Shown here one piece after another: positions 9,779 through 19,050 of a stretch of DNA of 34,549 nucleotides. The translations under genes and the position numbers were made by a program. The notes below the pieces were generated by a model. That model saw only the letters and a program-made list of their open reading frames with translations. It made no database searches and was not told the DNA's origin. The stretch is from Chondrus crispus (taxonomy: Eukaryota; Rhodophyta; Florideophyceae; Gigartinales; Gigartinaceae). The first letter of the stretch is position 1. The number at the start of each line of letters is the position of its first letter. The stretch covers positions 409,578 to 444,126 of the forward strand of contig NW_005179318.1 in the NCBI RefSeq assembly GCF_000350225.1. Reading direction: 5' to 3'.

Positions 9779-9812
9779 GTGAACGCGGACGTTCACTTTT
9801 GAGGGAGGGTGA
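9779..9812 (+). other. Pol-terminal remnant, hairpin and polypurine tract next to LTR B2
   Basis: GTGAACGCGGACGTTCAC forms a perfect 7-bp stem. It reads in one phase as VNADVHF then stop, closely matching the end of element-1 pol (VNAEVHA). TTTTGAGGGAGGGTGA follows and touches the LTR start at 9813. A purine tract immediately 5' of an LTR marks a 3' LTR in + orientation. Confidence 0.6.
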
Positions 9813-10405
9813 TGTGGTATAACCCCAAACGGAAATTAGATTAGGATTGGATCAGGGACAGTAAGGCAACGAGCCTTACAGCCATGCGCGCACACACGTG
9901 TCCTCCACGTGTACGACACGCGTACTACACGTGGACTGTCAGCCCCGCCGGCTGACAGCGTTACAGTGTCGGTAAACCGGCACTACTGTAGAGTTATGAT
10001 AGACTACAATGTACATTAAATATGAGCGGACCGCCGGCGGTGGAGGACGACAAGCACGGACTTGTCAAGGATCCTCCACCTTGGTCCGCCCGCTTACTTT
10101 TAGGTACTTCCGTCCGTTTTACCTAGGAGTCGCACCGCGCGCGCGTTGAGGACGCGCGTAGCACGCCCACGAGCTGGCTCCGGCTCCGCCCGTCGGTACT
10201 GGATCGTCACCCAGTACCACTCCGGGGCGTCGAGGCGTAGAACCGCTCGCGCGTGCGCTCGTCCTCCCCGATCCCGCTCTACCACCGCTACCTCGAGCCC
10301 GTGCTCGGTACCGTGGGTGGGCTGTGCTTCTCTCTTCCCGCCGATCGGGGTCTTTCCGAATTGTCAGTACTCACCCCCCTCGTCGTTGGGGGTGATTATA
10401 CTACA
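9813..10405 (+). mobile_element. Family-B LTR (copy B2), probably a 3' LTR
   Basis: It begins TGTGGTATAACCCC and ends GATTATACTACA. It shares with B1 the hairpin CTGTCAGCCCCGCC...GACAG, the block TGTACATTAAATATG followed by AGCGGACCG, the GACAAGCACGGACTTGTCA block, and the GTCGGTACTGGATCG...CCAGTACC hairpin (10195-10218). Flanks GGTGA and CTCCC do not match, so it is not a simple solo LTR. The preceding purine tract suggests it is the 3' LTR of a + strand element whose body to the left is rearranged. To its right it cuts the 3' region of element A. Confidence 0.85.
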
Positions 10406-11697
10406 CTCCCCAAACGTGATTCTGTCTCATAAATGACTTCTGAGAGATTGTCCCCTTCTTCTCTTTTGAGGCACCTGCGGTCCTCTGCTCGTTGCGCAAG
10501 TTCACAAATGGCTTTTGAAGTGACGGAATCGATTGTCCACTGGGCGGCAGGGTTGTCTTTTTGCGTTTCCGAGGACTAAGCCTTCGCGTCATGATGTCCT
10601 GTAGGCCCTGAGACGTGTCCCCATGTGACCCCCGTGTGCGTTGCGAAAATGATGTGTCGCTTCTCTTATCGGGTGGTACTTAACAAGTACTTGAGAACCC
10701 TCCCGCAGTAGCCCCCTCTCAATCTTCTCCTTATCGAGGTCACGTTCATGGTTCTCAACTCATTTATAAAAATAGGCCTGTCCTTATCACGATAAAAAAA
10801 AGAGAAAGCTCGAAAAACCTCCGGGTGAAGATAAATTAAGAATGTGAGTGGTGACATCGTCAGTCGCTATGACCGACACAGTTCATCGTGATTCTGCTCG
10901 TGGAGCTACCTGTTCTCTTCGTTGGAGTGGTTCCCACCGCAATAGTTGTACGGGATGTCCGTTTGGAGATCGTTGAAAAGTTCCCGTTGAGTCCGTCGCG
11001 CGGGTAAGCGTTCGCGGATCGTGTTGACGGGCCATATGTCTTCATCCCATTTCTTCCCCTCTTTTAGCTTGAACTCCTCCTCTTTCTTCCCTTTTCTCGT
11101 AGACTGGCGAGTCGGTGTACGTCGTGCCGAGTCGTGTCGTCGATACCAAAAAAATGAAAGCACGGCAAAACAGGGGTTGAAACACAACCAGATTAAACCA
11201 CCGACAAATAAGCGGTGGACCTCCTTAGTAACGGCGGCGAGCCGATTTTCGTTATCATTGTAGGGAAACAGCGAGCGAACAATTCACCTACTCCGTGCAG
11301 TATAGTTTCGTGCGTTAACTCGCGCACTTTTCCAGGTGGTTTACGCCGCTGACGGACCGAAATTCTCCGCCCTTGCTTGTGCCACGACATCCCCCTTTGC
11401 GACGAGCGACAGCAATCCGCTCCTTCGATTTCGTGCGTGACTCCAGTCACTGCATAATATACATGTATTTTTTATGTTCTTCGGACATCCTTCCAGCTCC
11501 TCACACAGCACATTATTCCTGACAGGCACAGGGAGTCTCGCAATTTGGCGTCCTTGAAAAACGAACAGGCACTTTGATCTCCGTCTCCGCTTGAACCAAC
11601 GCGTCGTAGATTAGTGACGATCGTCGGTTCGCAAGTCTTCCTTGCAAGGACGTCGACCGGCGCACGTCGACCGGCTTTCTTTCCGCTCCCCGTGGTT
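10406..11697 (-). other. 3' region of element A, no firm gene
   Basis: This stretch has lower GC content than most of the window. Short minus-strand frames occur (for example 11193-11450 and 10906-11187, the latter very Lys/Glu/Arg-rich) but none has a recognisable domain, and frames on both strands are similar in length. I expected the 3' LTR of element A here and did not find it; the element appears cut by LTR B2. Confidence 0.4.
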
Positions 11698-12630
11698 CTA
11701 GGTTTGTGCATTGCATGTCACAAAAGAAACGAAAAAAAGAGAGAAAACGAAAACCAAACAAAGCAAAAGAAGAGAAAGAAGGACTTTGGGGGTAGGCAGG
11801 TACATAGGTCGCTCGTGGGACGAAAAGAATGTGCGCGCGGTGAAACCCATCCTTTCTGATTGTGTTGACACATAAACCTTCTCCTCGATGACGATGTCAG
11901 TCGTGTAATTGCTCGCGTGATACCACGAGCTTGCGACACGGTGTTGCTGTCGGCACGTATCTTGTACGGTTTTAGATCCTTGAAGGGGAGGACAAAAGAC
12001 CGCGTCGCTTGTGTGTATTCGCGCAATTGCATGCGGTGTTAGTGACACAGCGTGGGCATGGTCCATGTGGACTCCTCTTCTCGCTCGTCCCTCATGATAT
12101 ATAAAAATAGTAGCGTCGAGTGATTGACGAAGGTCTGGTAATGGGGTCCTCCTCCCCTTCGATACGACTTCAAAAGAAACGTCGGTCCGTGGATCGGGTC
12201 CCAATCATTTGACGTGATGGTAACGGTTACTCCGGCGAGTTGCCTCCAGGTTCCATAAAAGGTGCTCTACGCTACGAGATGCGGGTTCGGCTACAGAGGG
12301 ATGTATCTCGCCACATCCCCCGATATAATAAGTACGGCGTTGTCTCTTCGGCTCGCCCTCAATTGCGAATAGACCGCGACGCGGGGCGTCGTGTGGTGCA
12401 TCCTCGTAGGCTTGTCTGAGGTCTTTTTGCGACGATCGTCGGTCGTCTACCAGACGATCTATTTCCTTCTCTTTCTCTTCGGTAACGAGGTTCTGTTGAG
12501 CGATACAAACAAAACAAAAACATTGATGACAAAGGAAAATCAGAAACCCGTTAGATGTGGTACCGCGCGTACAACTGCTGTACGTCATCGACGTTCCCAT
12601 CAGGACTTCCTTGCGACTCAGTCTGAGCAT
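11698..12630 (-). pseudogene. Envelope-like or membrane-protein-like frame downstream of pol A
   Basis: A frame of about 311 codons runs leftward from an ATG at 12630 with one in-frame TGA (12205-12207). Residues about 28-44 (NGFLIFLCHQCFCFVCIA) look like a signal peptide. The last 30 residues contain a strong membrane segment (VLLSLLLLCLVFVFSLFFV). Between them are charged soluble stretches and one N-glycosylation sequon (NYT). This order, signal peptide then ectodomain then C-terminal anchor, located after integrase and in the same orientation, is that of an env gene. No env family motif such as a furin site or fusion peptide is evident, and cysteines are few. A chance frame in a T-rich stretch is possible: a plus-strand frame of similar quality overlaps at 12391-12849. 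Confidence 0.3.
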
Positions 12631-13142
12631 GGGCGGCGTCGGTTGCGTGTTGCAGCCCGTCGCAAATGCTCGAACTTGACTTCGCGAATATCTCCACGTC
12701 CTGTACTCTCGACCAGCGGTACCGTTCCCTTAACTTTGGTTAAAATTCACACTGCACTTCTACTTCTGTGTTTCGCATTTTCCCGTGCGACAATTGTCCG
12801 TTTGTCCATTCTTAAAATGCCCCATAAAATTTTCATCAAATCAAATTAGACCGGGGCGGATCACTGATCCAAACGTCATATCACGTGCGCAAGACTGCGA
12901 GGCGTGATCATACGTAATTTGCGTATTATCTCCACCGGAGACTTCAGTAACTCCTCCATTTCTTTGGAGGGCGACACTCGCCGCTCTCTGCATGTGCAGC
13001 GGTCAAGAAAAAATTGCCTATCTCACTTCTTCCCTCCATCTCCTTACTCTCTGCTGTCCCGACTCCTGTGAGCACCACTCTTCCCTGTCTTCGCGCCGCG
13101 TCTCAAAGTACCAATTACAACTTGACGACATCCCAACGGCTG
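12631..13142. other. Spacer between element-A pol and the envelope-like frame
   Basis: No supported gene. A pyrimidine-rich block on the + strand at about 13018-13095 (purine-rich on the element strand) could be a secondary purine tract, but no LTR follows it. Confidence 0.35.
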
Positions 13143-16100
13143 TTACCCCGCTTGGGCGCATCCAACTTGCGGCGGCAAGGATAACTTCTTCCTTCGGAAA
13201 TATCTCATCACGGCGCTGCGCGGTAATTGCGCGACTGGTTCCCACGTCGCGTCCTTCGTCTCATATCCATACCATTTCACCCTGAGGACTAATTCCTCAT
13301 CTTGATACCCGTGATCGATGATCTTTTCTATCACGTACTCGGCATTCTCATTTTCTTCCTCACGTCCTGGGTTACTTTCTTCCCTCTCCTGAAGATTCTC
13401 CGACTCTTCCAACTCTTCTGAGTTAGTTGTCCTCTGTAGGTCTTGCGGTATCTCCGGTGACGTATTTCGACGAACAAAACTGTCCTCGTCTTCTAACATC
13501 TGCTCTGGCATGGGATGACCATCCACACTCTCTATCGCGTCGCGTTCTTGATTTTACTCTCGTTCGCTGAGGAACTGTAGAGCCTGTCGTAGGCCAGATA
13601 CTGGCGCGTGTTCCATTGGACTCGGGGCAAACTCTACTCGATCCCGCGAAACGCGTTCCTCTTGATCGCCAATGGCGATGACCACCGTGTTGCTATCTGA
13701 TTGCTTGACTGCGTACGGGCCAGTGGCGGCTTGTGCAAGCTTGTGTTTAGGTTCTGTAGCGGTACCTTGTTCCTTCCGAAGGAACACGTAGGACCCTACG
13801 GGTATGTTGTACTTCGGCTTGCGAAGCCTTGCATCGAATTTTCGCTTGTATCTCGCCTGTTCCTTGCGTAAACTCTTGTTCGTGGTCCTCATCAGACTTT
13901 CCAACCATGATTGCCATTTATGGTAATAGGCTCTGTGGGTACCAAATTGTTCCAAATGCGGTTGCGCTTGCAGCGCGAGGTTTCTCGGTGCCCGAGCCAA
14001 CACTAGCTCAAAGGGCGCAATGTTCGTAGTTCGATGAACTTGTGTGTTGTAGGCGAACGTCACTGCGTCGCTAAACAAGTCCCAGTCCTTCGGATGTTCT
14101 CCAACGTATTTTCGCAACGCGGAAGTCAGCGTGCGATTGAATCTCTCAACCTGGCCGTTGGCTTGCGGGTGGTACGTAGTCGTGAACACATTGCGTATGC
14201 CGAGAATTCGGCAAACGTTCTGAAAGAACCGGGCCGTGAACTGTGTTCCATTGTCGGACAACAGCTTGACCGGCGGTCCGTACACGAATACCCAATGGTG
14301 AACGAAGGCTTGTGCGATGTGCGCAGCTGATATATTCTTCAACGGTACGGTCCGTACCAGCTTCGAATATCAATCGCTGATCACGAGGATGTAACGATTT
14401 CCTCGTTTTGTGGTAATTAACTCTCCGAGTATGTCAATGGCGACGAACTCCAGCGGAGCGTTGGGTGTGAACAGCTTCATTTCTTTCGTGTTCTTTCTCA
14501 ATTTCACCCTTTCTCTGACGCAATCTGCGCAATTCCTTGCTACAGCGTAGCAATCCAGGGCCATCATAAGCCAATAAAATGATCTTCTCAACGTCTTGTA
14601 CAGCTTCCTGCCACCGGGGTGTCCTGCCAATTTGGCATAATGGCTCAGCCCTAGGACTCGGTCCTTTAGTGACTGCGGTATTACCGCCTGTATAAACTCA
14701 GCTGCGTCTCGGCATAATGTTCCTTCGAATTCTTCAGCCTCCGTTGTGAACGTTCTTGTTTTTCCAGCGTCCATTTCTTCCTTGATCCGGGTGCAGAAAG
14801 GGTCGACGGCCTGCTCGCGAATGAGCTCCTCCGGGGCAATTGCTTGGAAATGATCGCGGCGGTCGGAGGCGGCCCCCTCCTGAAGAGCGAGGATGTCGTC
14901 TAGCCTTTCAAAGTCTTCCTCATCGGTTTCTGTTGCGTCGGCCGCTTCGGCCATAAAGCACGGGATTTCGTCGTCGATCTCATCGACTTTTTCTCCTGCC
15001 GACCGTAATCTTGACAGGGCATCAGCTTGACTGTTAGCCTTGCCCTTCTTGTACTTGATTTCGAAATCAAATTCCGAGAGGCGGAGCCTCCATCGGAATA
15101 ATCTCCCGGTGGGGTCGGTTACGTTCATCAACCACCTCAACGAGGCATGGTCGGTATGCACTATGAAGTGCTCGCCATAAAAATATGGCCTCAATGTCTG
15201 TACGGCCCAAATTACCGCTAGACATTCTTTTTCTGATACAGAATAGTTTCTCTCGGCTGCGGCTAACGTTCTTGAAATGAACCCGATGGGTTTACGTTGC
15301 GCATCCGGATGCGTTTGAAATAATGCAGCGCCGATTTGATAGTCGCTTGCATGGGTTTCTACCGAGTATGGTAGGTCCTTCTTCGGCAGCGCCAATACCG
15401 GCGGTGCCAAGATAGCGTCGTTGAGCTTATGAAAAGCTTTCTCGCACGGTTCGTCGAATCCTTCTAACTGAACCGGCTGTCCTTTCTTCAGTAGATGATT
15501 GAGCTGGTGAGCGATCTTCGCGTAGTGAGGGACGAACCTCCGGTACACGTAACATAAGCCCAAGAAGCTTCTGAGCTGTGTTGTAGTTTGAGGGTACATC
15601 ACTTGTTGCAGCGCGGCTGTCCGCGCTGCGTCGACTTCTAGCGTACCTGGCCTTACGACGTGGCCCAGATACTTAATCTTTTCGACGAAACATTCGCACT
15701 TGCGAAGCTTGAGCTTCACACCTGCCTTTTCCAATACTGACAGTATCTCGTCAACATGAACGACATGTTCTTCCCATGACTTACTGAAAATAATTATGTC
15801 GTCTAAATATACCAAACACGACTTCCATCGGAACGGAGAGAGCAGGATATCCATAGCCCTCTGAAACGTCGCCGGCGCGTTGGTAAGCCCGAAGGGCATT
15901 CCTGAAAAACGGTAGAGACCTGAGTGACACGAAAAGGCCGTCTTGTCGCGGTCGCTCTCGGGTATTGGCATTTGCCAATATCCTGAAATGGCGTCCAACG
16001 CCGAAAACACTTTGGTGTCACCAAGCGAGTCTAAACACTCGGCCATCCTGGGTAAGGGGTACGTATCCCTAACTGTAACTGCATTCAATTTCCGATAGTC

Positions 16101-16702
16101 GACGCAGAAGCGCATCGACCCATCCGATTTCGGAACCAGCAATACGGGCGATGCCCACTCTGATTGTGCCGGCTCAATAACTCCTGCTTCCAACATCTTC
16201 TGCACCTCCAATTCTTCAATCTCCCGGGCCTTCGGTCCGGCCCGGTACGGAGCTTGCTCGATGGGGCGAGTCTCTGGGGTCAACTCAATCCGATGGACCG
16301 TGGTGTTGATCTCTCCGAGAGTCCCGTCTCACATGCGTGAGTACTTCTTCAACATCTGACGGAATCTTTCGCGCAGCCGGTCCAGCACGTGGCTCAGGTC
16401 GAGGTCCTCCACGTCCGGCGGTGGGGGCTCGATCCGTCGTTCCGGCTTCGTAGATACCGTCGCGGGGAGCTCGCCCAACCGTTCCTCCAGCTGCTCCTCG
16501 CGTTCTTGTTCCGACGATGTACTTCTTCTGGCGCCCTTAGGCGGCGAGGTAGAATTAATAAATTTTTATTCTGTCCTCTCTTGAACTCCAAGTACTTCTC
16601 CGATTGTAGTCTTGCTTTCCAACACGGCCCTTGGGTGGGGTAGGAGTTCTGCCACCACTTGGCCTTTCTGAATTCTGACAGGATACGGTCTGAAGTTTGC
16701 CA
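13143..16702 (-). pseudogene. Element-A pol: pre-RT, reverse transcriptase, RNase H, integrase, chromodomain
   Basis: Reading leftward from 16702: a linker (VANFRPYPVRIQKGQVVAEL), a TAA (16566-16568), a Gln/Glu-rich coil, a TGA (16329-16331), then a long open frame from 16283 to 14373. RT carries Asp in FSALDAISGYW and the catalytic YLDD (residues 159-162 counted from 16283). RNase H reads ETHASDYQIG, with His (CAT, 15351-15353) where the family has the catalytic Asp; the later Glu (SEKECLA) and Asp (VHTDHASL) are present. The integrase zinc domain reads HYAKLAGHPG and CADC. A TGA at 14370-14372 replaces the Arg of ISDRYSK. The DDE core follows (AIDILG, LSDNGTQF, NGQVERFN), then a TAA at 13554-13556, and a chromodomain near 13200-13330 (LRVKWYGYETKDATWEP). 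Except for the stops, all of this stays in one frame, so decay is recent relative to its divergence. Confidence 0.93.
14370..14372 (-). other. In-frame TGA in integrase of element A
   Basis: The codon sits at ISD-stop-YSKL. Element D has Arg (CGT) at this position, as do elements 1 (CGT) and C (CGG). CGA to TGA is the simplest change. Confidence 0.85.
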
Positions 16703-16707
16703 CTAAT

Positions 16708-16737
16708 AAGCGAAATGGCCTGCAGGCCATTTCGCTT
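16708..16737. repeat. Perfect 30-bp palindrome next to the assembly gap
   Basis: The arm AAGCGAAATGGCCTG is followed immediately by its exact reverse complement, with no loop. It lies 35 bp from the N run at 16773. Only one arm is expected in the pol protein, so a fold-back duplication or an assembly or read artefact is likely. Confidence 0.8.
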
Positions 16738-16772
16738 GTGCGGTGGCTGCGCGGTGGCTCAAGTGGAGCCTG

Positions 16773-16822
16773 NNNNNNNNNNNNNNNNNNNNNNNNNNNN
16801 NNNNNNNNNNNNNNNNNNNNNN
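16773..16822. other. Assembly gap (50 N)
   Basis: Exactly 50 undetermined bases, a usual placeholder length, interrupt element A between the protease and the pre-RT region. The true length is unknown, so phase across it cannot be judged. Confidence 0.98.
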
Positions 16823-18379
16823 ACTCACCAACCCGTGCCTGCCGTACAGGGGCGAGTAGGGCTGGACCACGACGAGGCCATTTCTTTTTGAAACGAATCG
16901 GACTACTTGCTGCGTCCCTGGTTCAATCGTCGTCGCTTTAGCCACTTTCACTTTTGGGGATATCCTTTCCCCTTTTCCATCTGCCTCGTCCTCTCCCTGA
17001 GCGAGAGTCCGTTTCCGTTTTCTCCGCGAGAATTTACGCACAATCGGAACCTCCGAAAAATCCACCAACTCCACCCTCTTCCTCCGAGGGTAAATTGCTT
17101 CTACGAACCCATCACAGTAGTCTGCGCCTATGATTAGCGGCACAGCGAGTTTCTCGCATACTATAAATTCGGCTGTGGCCACAAATCTTCCAAGCCTCAC
17201 ATGCATCTTGATCGTACCAACGGCGCGAAGCGGCCTGTTATTTGCATCGCCGATATCTTGCGTTGGTCCGAGCGACACCAGGGTTTCCAATCCCGCGGGG
17301 AGTTCAGACTTCCGAATCAGGTTCGGGCCGGCGCCTTTGTCCAACACGGACAGTACACGACTCATCAGCCCGACCGTCGGTCCAATGACTGCAAAGACCT
17401 TATAATTCTTCCTCGCAAGGACTAAAATCTTCTCGGGGCACTCCCCTCGCTTGACCCTGTACCAGGGGCGTCGGACTTGTTCCAGCGGGTCGTCCTTGCC
17501 TCTGCGCAAAATCTTCTTAACCCCTACGGGTTCCTTCGGTTTGTCGACAATTCCAATTACATCCTCGTCGAGGACTACCTGCTTTTCCAAAGTTGGGGAA
17601 CGGGACGAAGTCCCGGACATGATTCGCTCGACACATGTCTCTCCTTCAAGTTTATTTGATATTACCCCCCTCAGTTTCCCTGTTGCTGCGGGTTCCGCCT
17701 CACGTCTGACGATGGCCCCGCGGCCAGCCTTCCTGAAGGTCGGCTCGAACCCTCTGCAGAGGCACTCGGCGTGCTCGCAGTCTGCGATTCGAACCACTTC
17801 TTGACCTTCAGGTTGCTCGTCGACGGAATTCCTAGCCTCTCCATCGGGGACAGCGCCTCGTAGTTCCCTAGAACTCGGTGCATCTCTCGAAACGAGAGCA
17901 GGCACGTGGGCGTGGCATGCCCCTTTTCATAGCAATGATAGCATATGAGGCCGTGTTTCTTCTGAGGATACGGCGACGTCGGCGGTCCACGGGCCGGCGG
18001 CCTTCCCGACCAGCCCGGTCTCCGGAAAGCCGTACCCTATCTTCCATCGGAATTCTTGGCGCCGGCGTATGGCCGCGCCCTCGGAACGCTAACACGTGGT
18101 CCGTGCTTTCCGTATACGCGCTTCCCGTATGCGCGCGCGTCGGTACTGTAGACGCGCCGCTCGGGTCCTCTTCTCCATGTCCATTCCCTTCCGACGTACT
18201 AATAAAATCGCCCTCGGCGATAAGCGCACCTCCATAACCGTTTTCGTCGTGGTTAGGAGGGGTTAATTCTTCTGACCCAGAAAGTGACTCGGCCAGGTGG
18301 GCAGCGCCGCAAATTTTCCGAACGGGATGCGGGGGCTTCTGCTTGCTCCCCCTCCTCAACGCGGCTGGCGCTTGCAGGG
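16823..18379 (-). pseudogene. Element-A gag C-terminus (CCHC knuckle) and aspartic protease
   Basis: Reading leftward from the solo LTR: a basic and Ser-rich linker in the same frame as gag on the far side of the LTR, then a frameshift before about 17960. A CCHC zinc knuckle follows (CYHCYEKGHATPTC, about 17890-17940, matching CX2CX4HX4C) with a nucleic-acid-binding role in packaging. Another frameshift lies near 17760-17800, then a protease region: VLSVLDKGAGPNLI and, about 70 residues on, LIIGADYCD. Retropepsins use Asp-Thr/Ser-Gly-Ala; here the middle residue is Lys (AAA, 17336-17338), so the enzyme is probably inactive. Downstream the sequence VRFVSKRNGLVVVQPY leads to the gap and the RT linker. 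The frame is otherwise long and continuous. Confidence 0.85.
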
Positions 18380-18384
18380 TGACC
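18380..18384. repeat. Target-site duplication TGACC (left copy)
   Basis: TGACC directly precedes the solo LTR at 18385 and recurs at 19046-19050 directly after it. This is the signature of integrase-mediated insertion with a 5-bp stagger. Confidence 0.9.
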
Positions 18385-19045
18385 TGTGGCATAAACACCC
18401 CCAACGGCAGGGGTGTATGCTCAGTCCGCGTGGTAGACCCTGTAGAACGCGAGAAGACAAAAGGGACAGGAAGCAACGCGTGAGGAAGGACACGGGCCGG
18501 TAGCGGTGGTAGAGCGGGTCGGGTCGCGAACGCGTTAGTGTACGCGGTAGAGCGGACCGACGCCTCGACGCCCCGGCGCGGCACTGGGTGACGTTCCAGT
18601 GCCGACGGGCGGAGGCGGATCCTTGCTCACACGCTCCCGTACGCGCCCGCTACCCGTGTCCTTCTACTCTAAAGCGCGAGCAAGGAGAGCGTACGCGAGT
18701 TAGAGTAAGCGTCCCGGGTTAGCCGACGGTGAGGGTCTGGCCAAGCCGATGCTTGCCTTCCCTCGCCGCCGTCGGCTCCCTGTCGTTTAATATACAGTTA
18801 CGCGTCTATCGCGTCTATCATACAGGGCTACAGTACAGTCGGTACTGTACTGTAGCGCGTTACAGTGCTAAGCTACCGTACTCAGCTACTGTAACGCTGT
18901 CCATACACGTGTGCGCCCGTGCTGATAGTACACGTGTGCGCACGCGTGTTGACAGTACACGTGTGTGTGCGCGTGCTGACAGCACACGTGTGTGTGCTCG
19001 CGCGATCTAATTCTAAATCTAATCCTCATCCGCGCTTATGCTACA
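18385..19045 (-). mobile_element. Solo LTR, family B (copy B3), inserted in element-A gag
   Basis: In its own orientation it begins TGTAGCATAAGCGCGG and ends GTTTATGCCACA. Perfect TGACC duplications flank it. LTR plus one duplication is 666 bp, so the gag reading phase is the same on both sides: KTKKV before and TLQAPAAL after. It shares with B1/B2 the terminal hairpin, the GTCGG-stem block (18580-18603) and the TATA-like area, and carries four tandem CACGTGTG units. It is clearly younger than element A. Confidence 0.92.
18903..19000 (-). promoter_or_regulatory. Tandem CACGTGTG repeats in the LTR U3
   Basis: Four units of 25-27 bp, each with CACGTGTG and GTGCTGACAG-like sequence, lie upstream of the TATA-like motif in LTR orientation. 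CACGTG cores are binding sites for bHLH and bZIP factors in many eukaryotes, so this may be an enhancer. Copies B1 and B2 and LTR E carry fewer CACGTG-type sites at the equivalent place. Confidence 0.55.
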
Positions 19046-19050
19046 TGACC

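Noticed and set aside
9813..10405. LTR B2 as the 5' LTR of a minus-strand element with the frame at 9625 as its gag
   Set aside because: Less likely because a pol-end remnant and purine tract touch its left end, and no primer-binding site is seen there. It is kept as an alternative in the feature text.
12391..12849. Plus-strand frame of 152 codons overlapping the envelope-like frame
   Set aside because: No recognisable domain. Its hydrophobic start appears to be the complement of the opposite-strand hydrophobic stretch. The minus-strand reading fits the element orientation better, though weakly.
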